Source of the DNA: an uncultured Candidatus Melainabacteria bacterium
GTDB lineage: Bacteria > Cyanobacteriota > Vampirovibrionia > Gastranaerophilales > Gastranaerophilaceae
Direction: 5' to 3'
DNA: 64,000 nt
Assembly: GCA_949902595.1 (NCBI GenBank)
Contig: CATLDC010000003.1
Coordinates: 116,153-180,152, forward strand
Position numbers and translations under genes: made by a program. Of this stretch, positions 1 through 10,153 are shown piece by piece. Under the pieces are notes generated by a model. It was not told the origin of the DNA and searched no databases. It saw only the letters and a program-made list of their open reading frames with translations. Positions within the stretch are counted from its first letter, which is position 1; the number at the start of each line of letters is the position of its first letter.

Positions 1-861
1 TCTTCTCTCGTAATTCCCCTTTGAGATTGCAATAATCGCCTTGAAAAGCTGGCGGATGTTTGTGTACAAATAAGATGTGTAAAGCCCGACAACAAAGAAC
101 ACAGTAAGAATTGTAACGATTATGGATAAAATAATCTTGTCTCTGTTGTAGTCAATAGCGTGTTTTGTCACGTCCTTTGTGGTGTTTACTATGACAATGG
201 ACTTTGGAGCCGATTTTTTTATATAAACCATTGGCTGGTTCTTGATATCACCGTAAACAACCGGCTTGTCCTTTTCCAATTTCTGCGGAAGCTGGGCAAT
301 GCTTTTTTCATACCCGTCTTTTGTGTAATTGATTGAGCCGATTAGTACATTGTCTTCACCGCCGAGCACATAAATCTGGCGCTTGTCCTGCGCAAGAGTC
401 TTGAACAGGTTTTTCTTAAGGCTGTTCATGTCAAGCACCGCTATCAAATACCGTCCGTCTTTTAGAGGCCGGTCAAAAACAACGTAATCATCACGGAGGT
501 TGTACGCTTTGTAATCGTCAAGCCTGTCTTCGCTCACAACAGTGAGCTCTTTGTAGAAGGGAAGGCTCTGGATTACAGTGTCAAGATACTTCTGCTCCTG
601 CCACGATGATTTGTAGTATTCAAGCGTTGTGACAATCTGAGAAAGCTCGTTGCTGATTGAGTGGTCAAAGACATCGATTTCTTCTGATACAATATTCGCT
701 ATCATCACAGCTGCATCCCGGAGCTGCGCACGGTTTGACTGCTGGTTGATGTTGTTTATGATAATCCCGCTCACGGTCATTGGAATAAGTACCGCAAAAA
801 AGATTACGATAATTATCTGCTCAGCTATCTTAAGTCTACGTTTGCTAAAGAATTGAACCAT
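1..861 (-). CDS. sensor histidine kinase, N-terminal TM plus extracytoplasmic sensor region (partial, runs off left edge)
   Basis: Open frame on minus strand from ATG at 861 (MVQFFSKRRLKIAEQIIIVIIFFAVLIPMTVSGIIIN...), TM segment, Cache-like region, second TM, then window edge; directly upstream of a response regulator reads in the same strand context. Confidence 0.7.
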   Translation of the reverse strand, partial: MVQFFSKRRLKIAEQIIIVIFFAVLIPMTVSGIIINNINQQSNRAQLRDAAVMIANIVSEEIDVFDHSISNELSQIVTTLEYYKSSWQEQKYLDTVIQSLPFYKELTVVSEDRLDDYKAYNLRDDYVVFDRPLKDGRYLIAVLDMNSLKKNLFKTLAQDKRQIYVLGGEDNVLIGSINYTKDGYEKSIAQLPQKLEKDKPVVYGDIKNQPMVYIKKSAPKSIVIVNTTKDVTKHAIDYNRDKIILSIIVTILTVFFVVGLYTSYLYTNIRQLFKAIIAISKGNYERR

Positions 862-863
862 GC

Positions 864-1571
864 TTATTCCCCAAAAGGAGTGAGTTTGTATCCGACATTC
901 GTTACAGTGTGGAGGTATCTCGGGTTCTTGGAATCCGGCTCAATCTTGTTTCTTAAAGCACCCACATGAACCCTGAGCATCCTTACATCCTCGTCGCTGC
1001 TGTAGCCCCAGACCTCTTCCAAAAGGGTGGCAAGAGTGACAGCCTTGTTAAAATGCTGCAATAAGCAATACAGGATTTCAAACTCTGTTGGAGTGAGTTT
1101 CATCCTCTTATTAAGAATAACGGTCTCCAAGGTGTCAGGAAAAATCTCGATTTCTCCCGCTTCCAGAATCTCGGTTGAAGCAAGGTTTTCTACAGGAGGC
1201 TGGTTTCTGCGAAGAAGCACGCGGATTCTCAGGAGGACTTCCTGAATATCAAAAGGTTTTACAAGGTAGTCGTCTGCGCCGCTGTCAAACCCGCTTGTTT
1301 TGTCTGCAATAGTGCCTTTTGCAGTGAGCATAAGCACAGGCACACTAATCTTTGCCTGTCGGATGTTCTTGCAAACATCAAACCCGTTCATTTTAGGCAT
1401 CATAACGTCAAGGAGAATCAGGTCGTATTTGTTATTGAGCGCTTTGTTTAAGCCTTCCATCCCGTTTGTTGCCGTATCAACAAAGTACCCGCTTGATGAG
1501 ATATCAAACTCCAAAAGGTCTCTGATTTCCGGATCATCATCAACAATGAGTATTCTTTTCTTTTCGCCCAT
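864..1571 (-). CDS. OmpR/PhoB-family response regulator
   Basis: Receiver domain (ILIVDDDPEIRDLL, LILLDVMMPKMNGFDV, PVLMLTAKG, DDYLVKPF) plus winged-helix DNA-binding domain. Confidence 0.95.
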   Translation of the reverse strand: MGEKKRILIVDDDPEIRDLLEFDISSSGYFVDTATNGMEGLNKALNNKYDLILLDVMMPKMNGFDVCKNIRQAKISVPVLMLTAKGTIADKTSGFDSGADDYLVKPFDIQEVLLRIRVLLRRNQPPVENLASTEILEAGEIEIFPDTLETVILNKRMKLTPTEFEILYCLLQHFNKAVTLATLLEEVWGYSSDEDVRMLRVHVGALRNKIEPDSKNPRYLHTVTNVGYKLTPFGE

Positions 1572-1663
1572 AACATTTCCCCTTTATTGTTTTATTTTAA
1601 AAGAATATAAGCATGTTTGCAAGGAATATATTTTTGAATTATGATTTTCAAAAAGGAGCAGGA

Positions 1664-1981
1664 ATGAGCGATTGTATTTTTTGTAAAATAATTAACGGTG
1701 ATTTCAACACCGAATTTGTGTACGAAAACGAGTGCGCAGTTGTGTTTAAGGACATCAACCCGAAGGCTGATACACACTTACTTGTTGTACCGAGAAAACA
1801 CGTTGAATCACTTAACGAGCTTGATGACGAAGCTTTGCTCGGCAAGCTTATGATGACAGTAAAAGAAGCTGCTAAAAAAGCAGGCTTGAAATCATACAGA
1901 ACAGTTATTAACACAGGAAAAGAAGCAGGGCAGGAAGTTTTCCACCTGCACATACACATACTAGCAGGAGGTATTAAGTAG
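1664..1981 (+). CDS. HIT family (HinT-like) nucleotide-binding protein
   Basis: MSDCIFCKIINGDF... and HLHIHILAGG histidine triad; SD aaaggagc before ATG at 1664. Confidence 0.95.
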   Translation: MSDCIFCKIINGDFNTEFVYENECAVVFKDINPKADTHLLVVPRKHVESLNELDDEALLGKLMMTVKEAAKKAGLKSYRTVINTGKEAGQEVFHLHIHILAGGIK

Positions 1982-2818
1982 ATGACACAATTCTATAAAG
2001 AAATAACACCATCAGGGTTTGGTATTGCAATCAAGCAAAAGGAAGTTCTGTTCTCAGAACAATCTCCTTTCCAGAAAGTTGAAATTTTTGAATCTGATTC
2101 AACACTCGGAAGAGTGCTTACCCTTGACGATTTGATGATGACAACCGAGGGCGATGAGTTTCATTACCACGAAATGATTGCGCACATCCCGATGATGCAC
2201 CACAAAGCACCGAAAACTGTTCTTGTAATCGGAGGCGGTGACGGCGGAACAGTGAGAGAAGTGCTTAAGCACGACACTGTTGAAAAAGTTATCTTGTGTG
2301 AAATCGACGGAATGGTAATTGATGCTTGCAAAAAATACCTTCCGACAATCTCTTGCGAGCTTGATAACCCGAAATGCGAAATCCTTGTTGAGGACGCTAT
2401 TGAATACATCAAGGGCAAAGAAAACATGTTCGATATCGTGCTAATCGACTCAACCGACCCGATGGGGCCTGGAGAAGGTTTGTTTACAGAAGAGTTCTAC
2501 ACAAATGTTAAGCGTTCGCTTAAAGAAGGCGGAATCGTTTGCGCGCAATCAGAATCACCGTTTGTTAACAAGGAAGAAATCAAAAAGATGTACAATCTTC
2601 TGAAAAAAGTGTTCCCGATTTGCTCAACATTCACTTCAAACATCCCGACATACCCGGGTGGATACTGGGCATGGGCGTTCTGCTCCGAAACAGTTGAGCC
2701 GCTTTCTTACTGGGATGAAAGACGCGGAGAAGCAATCACAAAGACTTGCAAAATCTATAACAGGGATTACCACAATGCAAGGTTTGCGCTTCCGAATTAT
2801 TTGAAAGAATTGTTATAA
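1982..2818 (+). CDS. speE: spermidine synthase (polyamine aminopropyltransferase)
   Basis: VLVIGGGDGGTVREVLKH, DSTDPMGPGEGLFTEEFY, YPGGYWAWAF motifs. Confidence 0.95.
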   Translation: MTQFYKEITPSGFGIAIKQKEVLFSEQSPFQKVEIFESDSTLGRVLTLDDLMMTTEGDEFHYHEMIAHIPMMHHKAPKTVLVIGGGDGGTVREVLKHDTVEKVILCEIDGMVIDACKKYLPTISCELDNPKCEILVEDAIEYIKGKENMFDIVLIDSTDPMGPGEGLFTEEFYTNVKRSLKEGGIVCAQSESPFVNKEEIKKMYNLLKKVFPICSTFTSNIPTYPGGYWAWAFCSETVEPLSYWDERRGEAITKTCKIYNRDYHNARFALPNYLKELL

Positions 2819-2827
2819 AAACGAAAA

Positions 2828-2855
2828 AAGACCGGTTTTAAAACCGGTCTTTTTT
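2828..2855. terminator. bidirectional hairpin terminator
   Basis: AAAGACCGGTTTTAAAACCGGTCTTTTTTT. Confidence 0.85.
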
Positions 2856-3004
2856 TATCTCAAACCTCTTTCCGGAAATGCGGAATTAGATTTTACAATC
2901 TCGTAGTACTCATTCTTGTCGATATTTACGCCCATGTTCCTTATATCGACAGTGAATTTTTTCTTCTTTTTCTTTTTGGACTGATAAGCACTATTGCCTG
3001 ACAA
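2855..3004 (-). CDS. possible 49-aa lysine-rich small protein with TTG start, overlapping the end of panD
   Basis: Open frame (L/M)[48 protein letters not shown] with a purine-rich region upstream; no ATG. Confidence 0.3.
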   Translation of the reverse strand: MSGNSAYQSKKKKKKKFTVDIRNMGVNIDKNEYYEIVKSNSAFPERGLR

Positions 3005-3344
3005 TTGAGTTTCCTTCTCCCACCTGAACAATGTTTGGTTTGTGGGTTTTGATTTCGTCTTCTGTCAGCTGGGCGTAAGTTACGATAATAATTTTGTCGC
3101 CCGGTTGTGCTTTTCTTGCTGCTGCGCCGTTCAGGCAGAAGCATTTTGAGCCGCGTGCGCCTTTTATTGCGTAGGTCTGGAATCTTTCTCCGTTATTGAT
3201 ATTAAGGATTTCAACTTTTTCCCATTCCAGAATATTCGCCTGCTCCAGAAACTCTTCGTCTATTGTAATAGAGCCAACGTAGTTTAGATTTGCGTCTGTA
3301 ACAGTGGCTCTGTGTATTTTTGAATTTAAAAATTGTCTTAACAT
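2991..3344 (-). CDS. panD: aspartate 1-decarboxylase
   Basis: [29 protein letters not shown]...[31 protein letters not shown]. Confidence 0.95.
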   Translation of the reverse strand: MLRQFLNSKIHRATVTDANLNYVGSITIDEEFLEQANILEWEKVEILNINNGERFQTYAIKGARGSKCFCLNGAAARKAQPGDKIIIVTYAQLTEDEIKTHKPNIVQVGEGNSIVRQ

Positions 3345-3431
3345 ATCTTACCTCATGTTTATACTATCATAAAAATTGTATGAGTGGTGAATAGTTAAAT
3401 GCTGTAACTTGACTAATAATGAATTGTCGTT

Positions 3432-3467
3432 GCACCCCACCCTAGCCCTCTCCATCAAGGGAGGGAA
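3432..3467. repeat. copy of dispersed GC-rich intergenic repeat (CCCCACCCTAGCCCTCTCCATCAAGGGAGGG)
   Basis: Closely matches 46271-46312; related copies at 55366-55402 and 55441-55480. Confidence 0.7.
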
Positions 3468-3487
3468 CAAGTTTAAAGGAGGTAATT

Positions 3488-3718
3488 ATGCTTGATTTGT
3501 ATATTTTAGAAACATGCCCTTACTGTAGAAAAGTTATGAGTTTTATGGACGAAAAAGGTATCAAATACAACAAGGTTGATATCACAAACAAGGCTTCCGA
3601 GGACGCCCTAATCCAGATGGGCGGCAAAAGACAGGTTCCGTTCCTTGTTGATAACGACAGAAATATCCAGATGTATGAGTCCAATGATATTATTGAATAC
3701 TTAAAAACAGTTATTTAA
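3488..3718 (+). CDS. glutaredoxin
   Basis: CPYC active site, GGKRQVPFLVD; SD aaaggaggt. Confidence 0.9.
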   Translation: MLDLYILETCPYCRKVMSFMDEKGIKYNKVDITNKASEDALIQMGGKRQVPFLVDNDRNIQMYESNDIIEYLKTVI

Positions 3719-3730
3719 AGAAAAGGCAAA

Positions 3731-3757
3731 CCCTCGAAGCACAACACTTCGAGGGTC
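3731..3757. terminator. hairpin CCCTCGAAG-CACAACA-CTTCGAGGG
   Basis: 9-bp perfect stem downstream of glutaredoxin; no strong U-run. Confidence 0.5.
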
Positions 3758-3803
3758 ATTGAAAGGACCTTATTATATCTATTATTATGTTTCTAATTAA
3801 TTA

Positions 3804-4922
3804 TTAGAGTAAGTTCAATGCGATTTGAGGCTGCTGGTTAGCAGTTGAAAGCAATGACGCAGTTGCCTGCTGCAATATCTGATACTTAATGTAGTTTGAA
3901 GACTCAGTAGCAGCATCCGCATCCTTGATAGTTGATACAGCTTCTGTTAAGTTTTCTCTCTGAACATCTGTTGATTCAATTGCAGAATCCAATCTGTTCA
4001 TGTAAGCACCAATTTTTGTACATCTGAGTGAAATGTTGTCGATTGCTTCATCAATTGTATCAATAAATTCACGAGCAGAAGAGTCATTTCTGTAGATTGC
4101 ATTACACATGTTAGTAATTGATATTGTTGGAGCATCATTAGCACCTGGCTTTGACTGAACAATATTACCTTCTTTTACAACTCCGTTTTCAGCAAGAGCT
4201 GCTGTAAGAGCTGACTGGTAAGAACCCGGAAGATATTCATAACCGCCTTTACCGTCAGAGATAGGCTTGCCGTCTTTGTCAAGTTTTCTAGCTCTAAATT
4301 CATAAGTGTCTTCGCCTGCATCATAAGTCATATCCAAATAACCAGGTCTTGTTTTTGTTGAAGTTGTGTTTGGTTTAAACCCGAAGATAATGGTTGATTT
4401 TGCACTGTCGAATAAGAATGCATCCATCTTGATTACACATCTTTTGTCAGAATACAAACCTACCTGAAGGTTAATATCTGTTTGTCTTGAACCATCTAGC
4501 AAGTAAGCGTCATTAAAGTCTGTAATTTCGCACAAACGGTTGATTTCGTCCATTCTCTGTTGAACTTCCAAATTAATAGCGTCAAGAGAAGCAGAACCGT
4601 AAGTACCGTTTGCTGCCTGCATGGTCAAGTCTCTAATTCTTTGCAAGTAGTCATTGATAATTTGCAAAACGCCTTCTTCTGTTGTTAGCATATCTAACCC
4701 CATCTGAGCGTTTGTTTCAATAATATCATAACCGCTAATTTTAGCTTCCATACCGGTATACACAGCATAACCGGCTGCGTCATCCTTGGCAGAATTTATC
4801 TTGAAGCCTGTAGATAATTTCTCCATTGCTGAGTTCATGCCCTTGGTTGCATCTCGTAGATACTTTTGGCATGTCAGGGATGACAAATTCGTGTTAATTG
4901 TAATTGTTGAAGTTGATCCCAT
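3804..4922 (-). CDS. flagellin
   Basis: N-terminal ITINTNLSSLTCQKYLRDATKGMNSAMEKLSTGFKINSAKDDAAGYAV and C-terminal SRCTKIGAYMNRLDSAIEST...QILQQATASLLSTANQQPQIALNLL. Confidence 0.93.
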   Translation of the reverse strand: MGSTSTITINTNLSSLTCQKYLRDATKGMNSAMEKLSTGFKINSAKDDAAGYAVYTGMEAKISGYDIIETNAQMGLDMLTTEEGVLQIINDYLQRIRDLTMQAANGTYGSASLDAINLEVQQRMDEINRLCEITDFNDAYLLDGSRQTDINLQVGLYSDKRCVIKMDAFLFDSAKSTIIFGFKPNTTSTKTRPGYLDMTYDAGEDTYEFRARKLDKDGKPISDGKGGYEYLPGSYQSALTAALAENGVVKEGNIVQSKPGANDAPTISITNMCNAIYRNDSSAREFIDTIDEAIDNISLRCTKIGAYMNRLDSAIESTDVQRENLTEAVSTIKDADAATESSNYIKYQILQQATASLLSTANQQPQIALNLL

Positions 4923-4987
4923 AATAATTTCCTTTCAATAAATTATTTTGCCTTTCATCATGTATTACGGCGTTTAAGAATTTAACT

Positions 4988-5109
4988 TTACAACTTTAGT
5001 TATAGAATCCTCTATATGGAGTAGAAGTTGGGCTGAAACCCTTGTGGATATTGACTTCTATTTTTTAAGATTTTTATAAAAAAATTCCTTCCTATAACTA
5101 AAGTTGTAA
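4988..5109. repeat. 122-bp segment bounded by 18-bp perfect inverted repeats, upstream of flagellin
   Basis: TTACAACTTTAGTTATAG (4988-5005) and CTATAACTAAAGTTGTAA (5092-5109). Confidence 0.75.
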
Positions 5110-5200
5110 CTAAATGGAGACTACCCGACTGACATGCCAGAGCGGGTAAGTAACAAATATTTATAAATAAATATAATCTGGGTATATAAGGAGAGAGAGA

Positions 5201-5770
5201 ATGAAATTTGAGAACTCTGAAACACTTAAATGCCTTATTAACGCTTTTGCGGGAGAATCACAGGCAAGAAACAGGTACACATTTTTTGCAAAAGTTGCAA
5301 AAGAAGAAGGTTACGAAAAAGTCAGCGCGGTTTTTCTTGACACGGCTGATAACGAGTATGAGCATGCCAAACTTTTTTACAAACACATTCCAAACGACCA
5401 CCATACTGTTAATGCGGCATACCCGTTTTTCTACGGCGACACTTATAAGAACCTGCTGTCCGCATCATCAGGCGAGCGCGAAGAATGGGAAATCCTGTAC
5501 AAAAACTCCGCGCAAATTGCAAAAGAAGAAGGTTTCGACGATATCTCAAGACTATTTTCAAACATTGTAGAAATCGAAAAACTCCATGCCCATAGATTTG
5601 AACTCCTTGCAGAAGAGATAAAAAACGGAACCATGTTCAAAAAAGAAGAGGTCACTCAATGGATTTGTAGAAAATGCGGCTATACACATATCGGTAAAGA
5701 AGCACCATGCCAGTGCCCTGTGTGCGGACACCCGCAAGCCTATTTCCAGTTATTCTGCGAGAAATTTTAA
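5201..5770 (+). CDS. rubrerythrin
   Basis: Ferritin-like diiron EXXH motifs, C-terminal rubredoxin-type CRKCGYTHIGKEAPCQCPVCGHP. Confidence 0.93.
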   Translation: MKFENSETLKCLINAFAGESQARNRYTFFAKVAKEEGYEKVSAVFLDTADNEYEHAKLFYKHIPNDHHTVNAAYPFFYGDTYKNLLSASSGEREEWEILYKNSAQIAKEEGFDDISRLFSNIVEIEKLHAHRFELLAEEIKNGTMFKKEEVTQWICRKCGYTHIGKEAPCQCPVCGHPQAYFQLFCEKF

Positions 5771-5775
5771 AAGTG

Positions 5776-5812
5776 TAAAAAAAGCTTTACATTAAATTGT
5801 GAAGCTTTTTTC
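5776..5812. terminator. hairpin terminator AAAAAAGCTT...AAGCTTTTTT
   Basis: inverted repeat with U-run after rubrerythrin. Confidence 0.6.
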
Positions 5813-5862
5813 TTTTTGATATTATGAAAATCTGGAATTGAGTTTTATTTGGAGTACAGGAA

Positions 5863-8800
5863 ATGAAAAAGAACTTAAAAGCTTTTTTGTGTTTGACTGC
5901 GCTTCTAGGTGCAATGTCGACAGTAAACGCAGACGATATAATTATCACACAAGGTGACACTGAAACTATCACAACAGATACAGTAGTCAATGGCGTGATT
6001 ACTAATAGCGGAACGCTTGAAAATTCAGCCGTTCTTAGCGCAATCACTGATATCACAAACAACATCGGCGCATCTATTTCAAACACCGGCACCATCACAG
6101 GCGGAAGCCTGCTAAATAACGGCGCTATCAGTGGAGGAGGAAACCTGACTGTTAGCGGAGGCTCAAGCAGCGGTGCGATTTCCCAAAACAATATTAATAT
6201 TGACGGAAGCTTTGCTAACAGCGCAAGCCTTACTGCAAACGGCACACTCACAAACAACAGCTCTTTAAGCAACTCTTCTAATATAGTTGCAGCAGCCATA
6301 AGCAACGCAGCAGGCTCAACAATTGACGGCTCTGGTAATATTCAGATTAGCGGCGGCTCAAACGCCGGAACAATTGACCAGACAAATGTTACCGTCGGAG
6401 GAAGCCTTGGAAATACCGGAACTATTGTTTCAACCGGTACCTTTACTAATACGGGAACTATTTCAGGCGACTCCGGAAGCTTAAGTATCAAAAACGGTAC
6501 AAGCTCCGGCTCTATTACACAGGGCAATATTACTGTAAGCGGTAATTTTACTAACAGTGCAAACCTTGAGGCTAAAACAAATTTAACAAACAGCGGTACA
6601 ATAAGTAACGGCTCAAATATTATTGCAGCGGCAATTGATAATCAGGCCGGAGGGGTTATTTCTGGCGCAGGTAACATTCAAATTAATGGCGGTTCAAACG
6701 CCGGAACAATTTCACAAACCGATGTAACCATTGGAAACACTTTTGAAAATACTGGAAGCCTGACTTCGACCGGTACATTTACAAACACCGGTACAATCAC
6801 TGGTGATAGCGGGAATCTTATAATAAAAGACGGTTCTAGCACGGGTTCTGTCACGCAAAATAATATTTCAATATGCGGTAATTTTACAAATGGCGCTTCA
6901 ATGGAAGCCAAGAACAAATTTACCAACACAGGCTCTTTAAGCAACAGCTCAAGTATTATTGCTGCTGAGATTGAAAACAAGAGCTCTATTTCAAATACAG
7001 GGGCTGTCACTGCAGACAACAATTTTACAAACTCCGGCACAATCACAGGCACGGGTGATTTAAACATTCAAAACGGCGGCACAAGCACCGGCGCTATTGA
7101 GCAGGGAAACATAAATATCACAGGTAATTTCACTAACAAAGCCAAGCTGGAAGCAACGGACACGCTTACAAACAACGGAGTTATCAGCAATACTTCAAGC
7201 ATCGTTGCAAACGCTATTGATAACAAGGCTTCCGGCTCTATCTCCGGCACAGGCAATACCACGATTGGAGGCGGGACAAACGCGGGTACTATTTCTCAAA
7301 AGAATGTAACAACAAGCGGTAGTTTATCAAACACGGGTACAATAACCTCGACTGACACATTCACGAATACCGGAACAATCAGCGGTGACAGCGGAGTACT
7401 GAATATCAACAAAGGCTCAAACTCGGGCTCTATCACGCAGGATAGTATTACTATTTCCGGACTTTTCACCAATAATAGCAGGCTTGAAGCAAAGCAAAAG
7501 CTTACCAACAAAGGAAATACAATAAACAATAACGGAACGATTGTTGCAGTAGAAATAGACAATCAGGCCGGCAAATACATTACGGGTAACGGAAATCTGG
7601 AAATCGGGGGCGGAGTAAACAGCGGCTTGATTTCACAGAAAGATGTTAATGTGACCGGTGACCTTGCTAACAACGGGACAATCACATCTTCTGGTAATTT
7701 CACAAACTCTGCTGATATAACCGGAAACAACGGGACTTTGAATCTGGCAGCCGGCAGCAATTCCGGAAACATCACTCAAAAGAACGTTACAGTTGGCGGG
7801 ACTTTCTCAAATACAGGTTCTTTTACAACAAACAACAGTTTTACAAACAACGGAACCTTGTCCGGTGCGGGCACAATTACCATTGAGCATGGTACGGGCA
7901 CAAACAACGGGACTCTGGCTCAGGGCGTTATAAATGTTAACAACGATTCTAAGTTCATAAACGCGCTTGGTAAAGTTGTAACTGTTAATGATTTGCACAA
8001 CGCTATTCAGGCAGAGGTTGAGAACAACGGTACGTTTACAGTGAGTCAGGTTCTTGACAATCAGGGTAGGATTACCAACAAAGGCGAGTTCAACCTTGGT
8101 GACACGCTTACAAACGACGGTATATTTATAAACTCCGGTGAGAATGCGCAGATGAGTGCATCAAAGGTTGTGAACAACAATATTTTCGGGGTAGAAAACG
8201 GAGCGGTTGTTTCAATTGATTCTATAAACAACACAAACGGTACTATTCAGATAAACACAGGTTCAACCCTTAACGTAACCGGCCAATCATCAGGTGTTAT
8301 GGATGGTATAATTACTTCTCTCGGTCAGGGCAACACTCTTGACGGAGGGCTTGTTGATATTACGGGAACCGTAAGAATTGGTGACGGAAGCACAGCAACT
8401 TCTCTTACCCTTCCGCAGGGAAACATTACGGCTGACGCATCGTTGAACGTGCTTCAAAATGCGGTATTAAATATTGGAACTGCTGACAAAGAAGCGCATG
8501 TTATATTCAACGACAACGCAACAGACACGTGGAACGGCGGGGTTAATCTTGCAAACGGAACACTGGTGCTTGATAACTTTAACCAGAACGTTCAGGGAAC
8601 TTCGTTTTACGAGCAATCCGGCGGTGAGTTGAGCATCTTAAACAATTCATACCTTTCAGCAGTGTCTAACAAGATTACCGGCGGAGATATGATTGTTGAC
8701 AAAACTTCTACCTACCAGTCTCAAAGCAACAGCGGCGGGTTTATTCTTGACAATCTGTCAATTGTAGCTGATTCAACAGACCGCGGTGTTACACCAATCG

Positions 8801-10149
8801 GCGGCTTAATCGGCGCAATGAACGGCGGGGTTGAAAAATACCAGATTGGAACCATGACAATCGACAATCAGGCAAACTTCACTATCGACGTGCTCGGAAG
8901 AAGCAACAGGGCTGACCAGCATGCAATCGACCAGTTTGATATTGGGAATCTTTCCGGTACCGGCACAATCAACATTGCTGACTGGGGGCTTGCCGGTGAT
9001 ATTTTCGGATGGCAGGCGCCTATTGATAGAAATGTGAAGCTTGATAATATCTTTAACAGTGTTCTTGATGGAATCGAATTTCAGTCTACGAGCAAAGAAA
9101 CCTTCACTCCGATTGGTTGGTACCAGCTGAACAACCACGGCGGAGCAACAGGTACATACAGTCTTGATTTAGTCAGGTTCAATCCTCAGGTATTCAGAGG
9201 GCAGGTAACAACGATTTCTCAATACATGAATCAATTAGCGATTGATGACATGTTGTTCAATCACTCAATGCTGTTACCAGGGTTCAAGATGTTTGACGAT
9301 ACAGAGCAGAAGTCTGCTTCAATGGCAAACAAGAGCGCTGCAATTTCGCCTTTATTTGCGCCATATCAGTACTCTATAAAAGACGGCGGGCTCTGGTACA
9401 AGATGTACGGCACGTTTGAGCACCTGCAAATGAGTCAGGGTTTAAATGTCGGGAACAACGCTTACGGTGCATTAATCGGTGCTGACTTTGGGTTAAAGGA
9501 TTTGAAGAACGGTTGGAAGTTCATGCCGACAGCATATATTGGCTACAACGGTGCTCACCAGTACTGGGCTGGCATGGGTGCTTATCAGAACGGTGGTCAG
9601 GCTGGTTTGATGGGAACATGGTACAAGGATAATTTCATAGTAGGCGGTTTAATCTACGGCGGGATTTATGACAACTACATGAGTGTGGCCGGAAGAAACG
9701 ACAACACATTCAACTACTTTGGAGGTGCTGCGACCAAGGCTGCTTACAACTGGAGACTTCACAGAGACTGGGTATTGCAGCCAAACTTATTCCTTGCGTA
9801 TAATTACTTCGGGCAGCAGAACTGGCATTCAACTTTCGGGCAAATGGGGATGATGTCCGGCATGCTCAACGGCATAAACTTAGCGCCCGGAGTTAACTTA
9901 ATCTGGGAAAAAGAAACATTCAGTACGTATTTGACTCTTCAATACATGTACAATCTAAACGGCGCTGTTGGCGGAAGAGCGGGGAATGTATATCTTCCGA
10001 ATATTTCAATGGAGCGCGGGTATATTCAATACGGAATCGGATTCACAAAGCAATTCACGGAAAGGTTCTCCGGTTATTTGCAGGCTGTATTGAGGAATGT
10101 TGGAAGAACAGGTGCAGGCTTCCAGATGGGATTCAGTTGGAAGTTATAA
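5863..10149 (+). CDS. autotransporter-like surface protein: signal peptide, N/G/T/S-rich tandem repeats, C-terminal beta-barrel
   Basis: MKKNLKAFLCLTALLGAMSTVNADD signal peptide; repeats NTGTISGDSG..LNIKNGSNSGSITQ..ITVSGNFTNSA with ~336-bp period; C-terminal alternating aromatic strands (WYKMYGTFEHLQMS...MGFSWKL). Confidence 0.85.
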   Translation: MKKNLKAFLCLTALLGAMSTVNADDIIITQGDTETITTDTVVNGVITNSGTLENSAVLSAITDITNNIGASISNTGTITGGSLLNNGAISGGGNLTVSGGSSSGAISQNNINIDGSFANSASLTANGTLTNNSSLSNSSNIVAAAISNAAGSTIDGSGNIQISGGSNAGTIDQTNVTVGGSLGNTGTIVSTGTFTNTGTISGDSGSLSIKNGTSSGSITQGNITVSGNFTNSANLEAKTNLTNSGTISNGSNIIAAAIDNQAGGVISGAGNIQINGGSNAGTISQTDVTIGNTFENTGSLTSTGTFTNTGTITGDSGNLIIKDGSSTGSVTQNNISICGNFTNGASMEAKNKFTNTGSLSNSSSIIAAEIENKSSISNTGAVTADNNFTNSGTITGTGDLNIQNGGTSTGAIEQGNINITGNFTNKAKLEATDTLTNNGVISNTSSIVANAIDNKASGSISGTGNTTIGGGTNAGTISQKNVTTSGSLSNTGTITSTDTFTNTGTISGDSGVLNINKGSNSGSITQDSITISGLFTNNSRLEAKQKLTNKGNTINNNGTIVAVEIDNQAGKYITGNGNLEIGGGVNSGLISQKDVNVTGDLANNGTITSSGNFTNSADITGNNGTLNLAAGSNSGNITQKNVTVGGTFSNTGSFTTNNSFTNNGTLSGAGTITIEHGTGTNNGTLAQGVINVNNDSKFINALGKVVTVNDLHNAIQAEVENNGTFTVSQVLDNQGRITNKGEFNLGDTLTNDGIFINSGENAQMSASKVVNNNIFGVENGAVVSIDSINNTNGTIQINTGSTLNVTGQSSGVMDGIITSLGQGNTLDGGLVDITGTVRIGDGSTATSLTLPQGNITADASLNVLQNAVLNIGTADKEAHVIFNDNATDTWNGGVNLANGTLVLDNFNQNVQGTSFYEQSGGELSILNNSYLSAVSNKITGGDMIVDKTSTYQSQSNSGGFILDNLSIVADSTDRGVTPIGGLIGAMNGGVEKYQIGTMTIDNQANFTIDVLGRSNRADQHAIDQFDIGNLSGTGTINIADWGLAGDIFGWQAPIDRNVKLDNIFNSVLDGIEFQSTSKETFTPIGWYQLNNHGGATGTYSLDLVRFNPQVFRGQVTTISQYMNQLAIDDMLFNHSMLLPGFKMFDDTEQKSASMANKSAAISPLFAPYQYSIKDGGLWYKMYGTFEHLQMSQGLNVGNNAYGALIGADFGLKDLKNGWKFMPTAYIGYNGAHQYWAGMGAYQNGGQAGLMGTWYKDNFIVGGLIYGGIYDNYMSVAGRNDNTFNYFGGAATKAAYNWRLHRDWVLQPNLFLAYNYFGQQNWHSTFGQMGMMSGMLNGINLAPGVNLIWEKETFSTYLTLQYMYNLNGAVGGRAGNVYLPNISMERGYIQYGIGFTKQFTERFSGYLQAVLRNVGRTGAGFQMGFSWKL

Positions 10150-10153
10150 TTAA

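Noticed and set aside
5787-7775. Series of Val/Pro/Leu-rich minus-strand ORFs opposite the autotransporter gene
   Set aside because: Low-complexity antisense frames produced by the repetitive Asn/Thr/Gly/Ser codons; no start context or homology.
5863-8000. Regular repeats considered as a CRISPR array
   Set aside because: Repeats are long, degenerate, in frame with a signal-peptide-bearing CDS; no constant short repeat with unique spacers is present. No cas genes or CRISPR array seen in the window.
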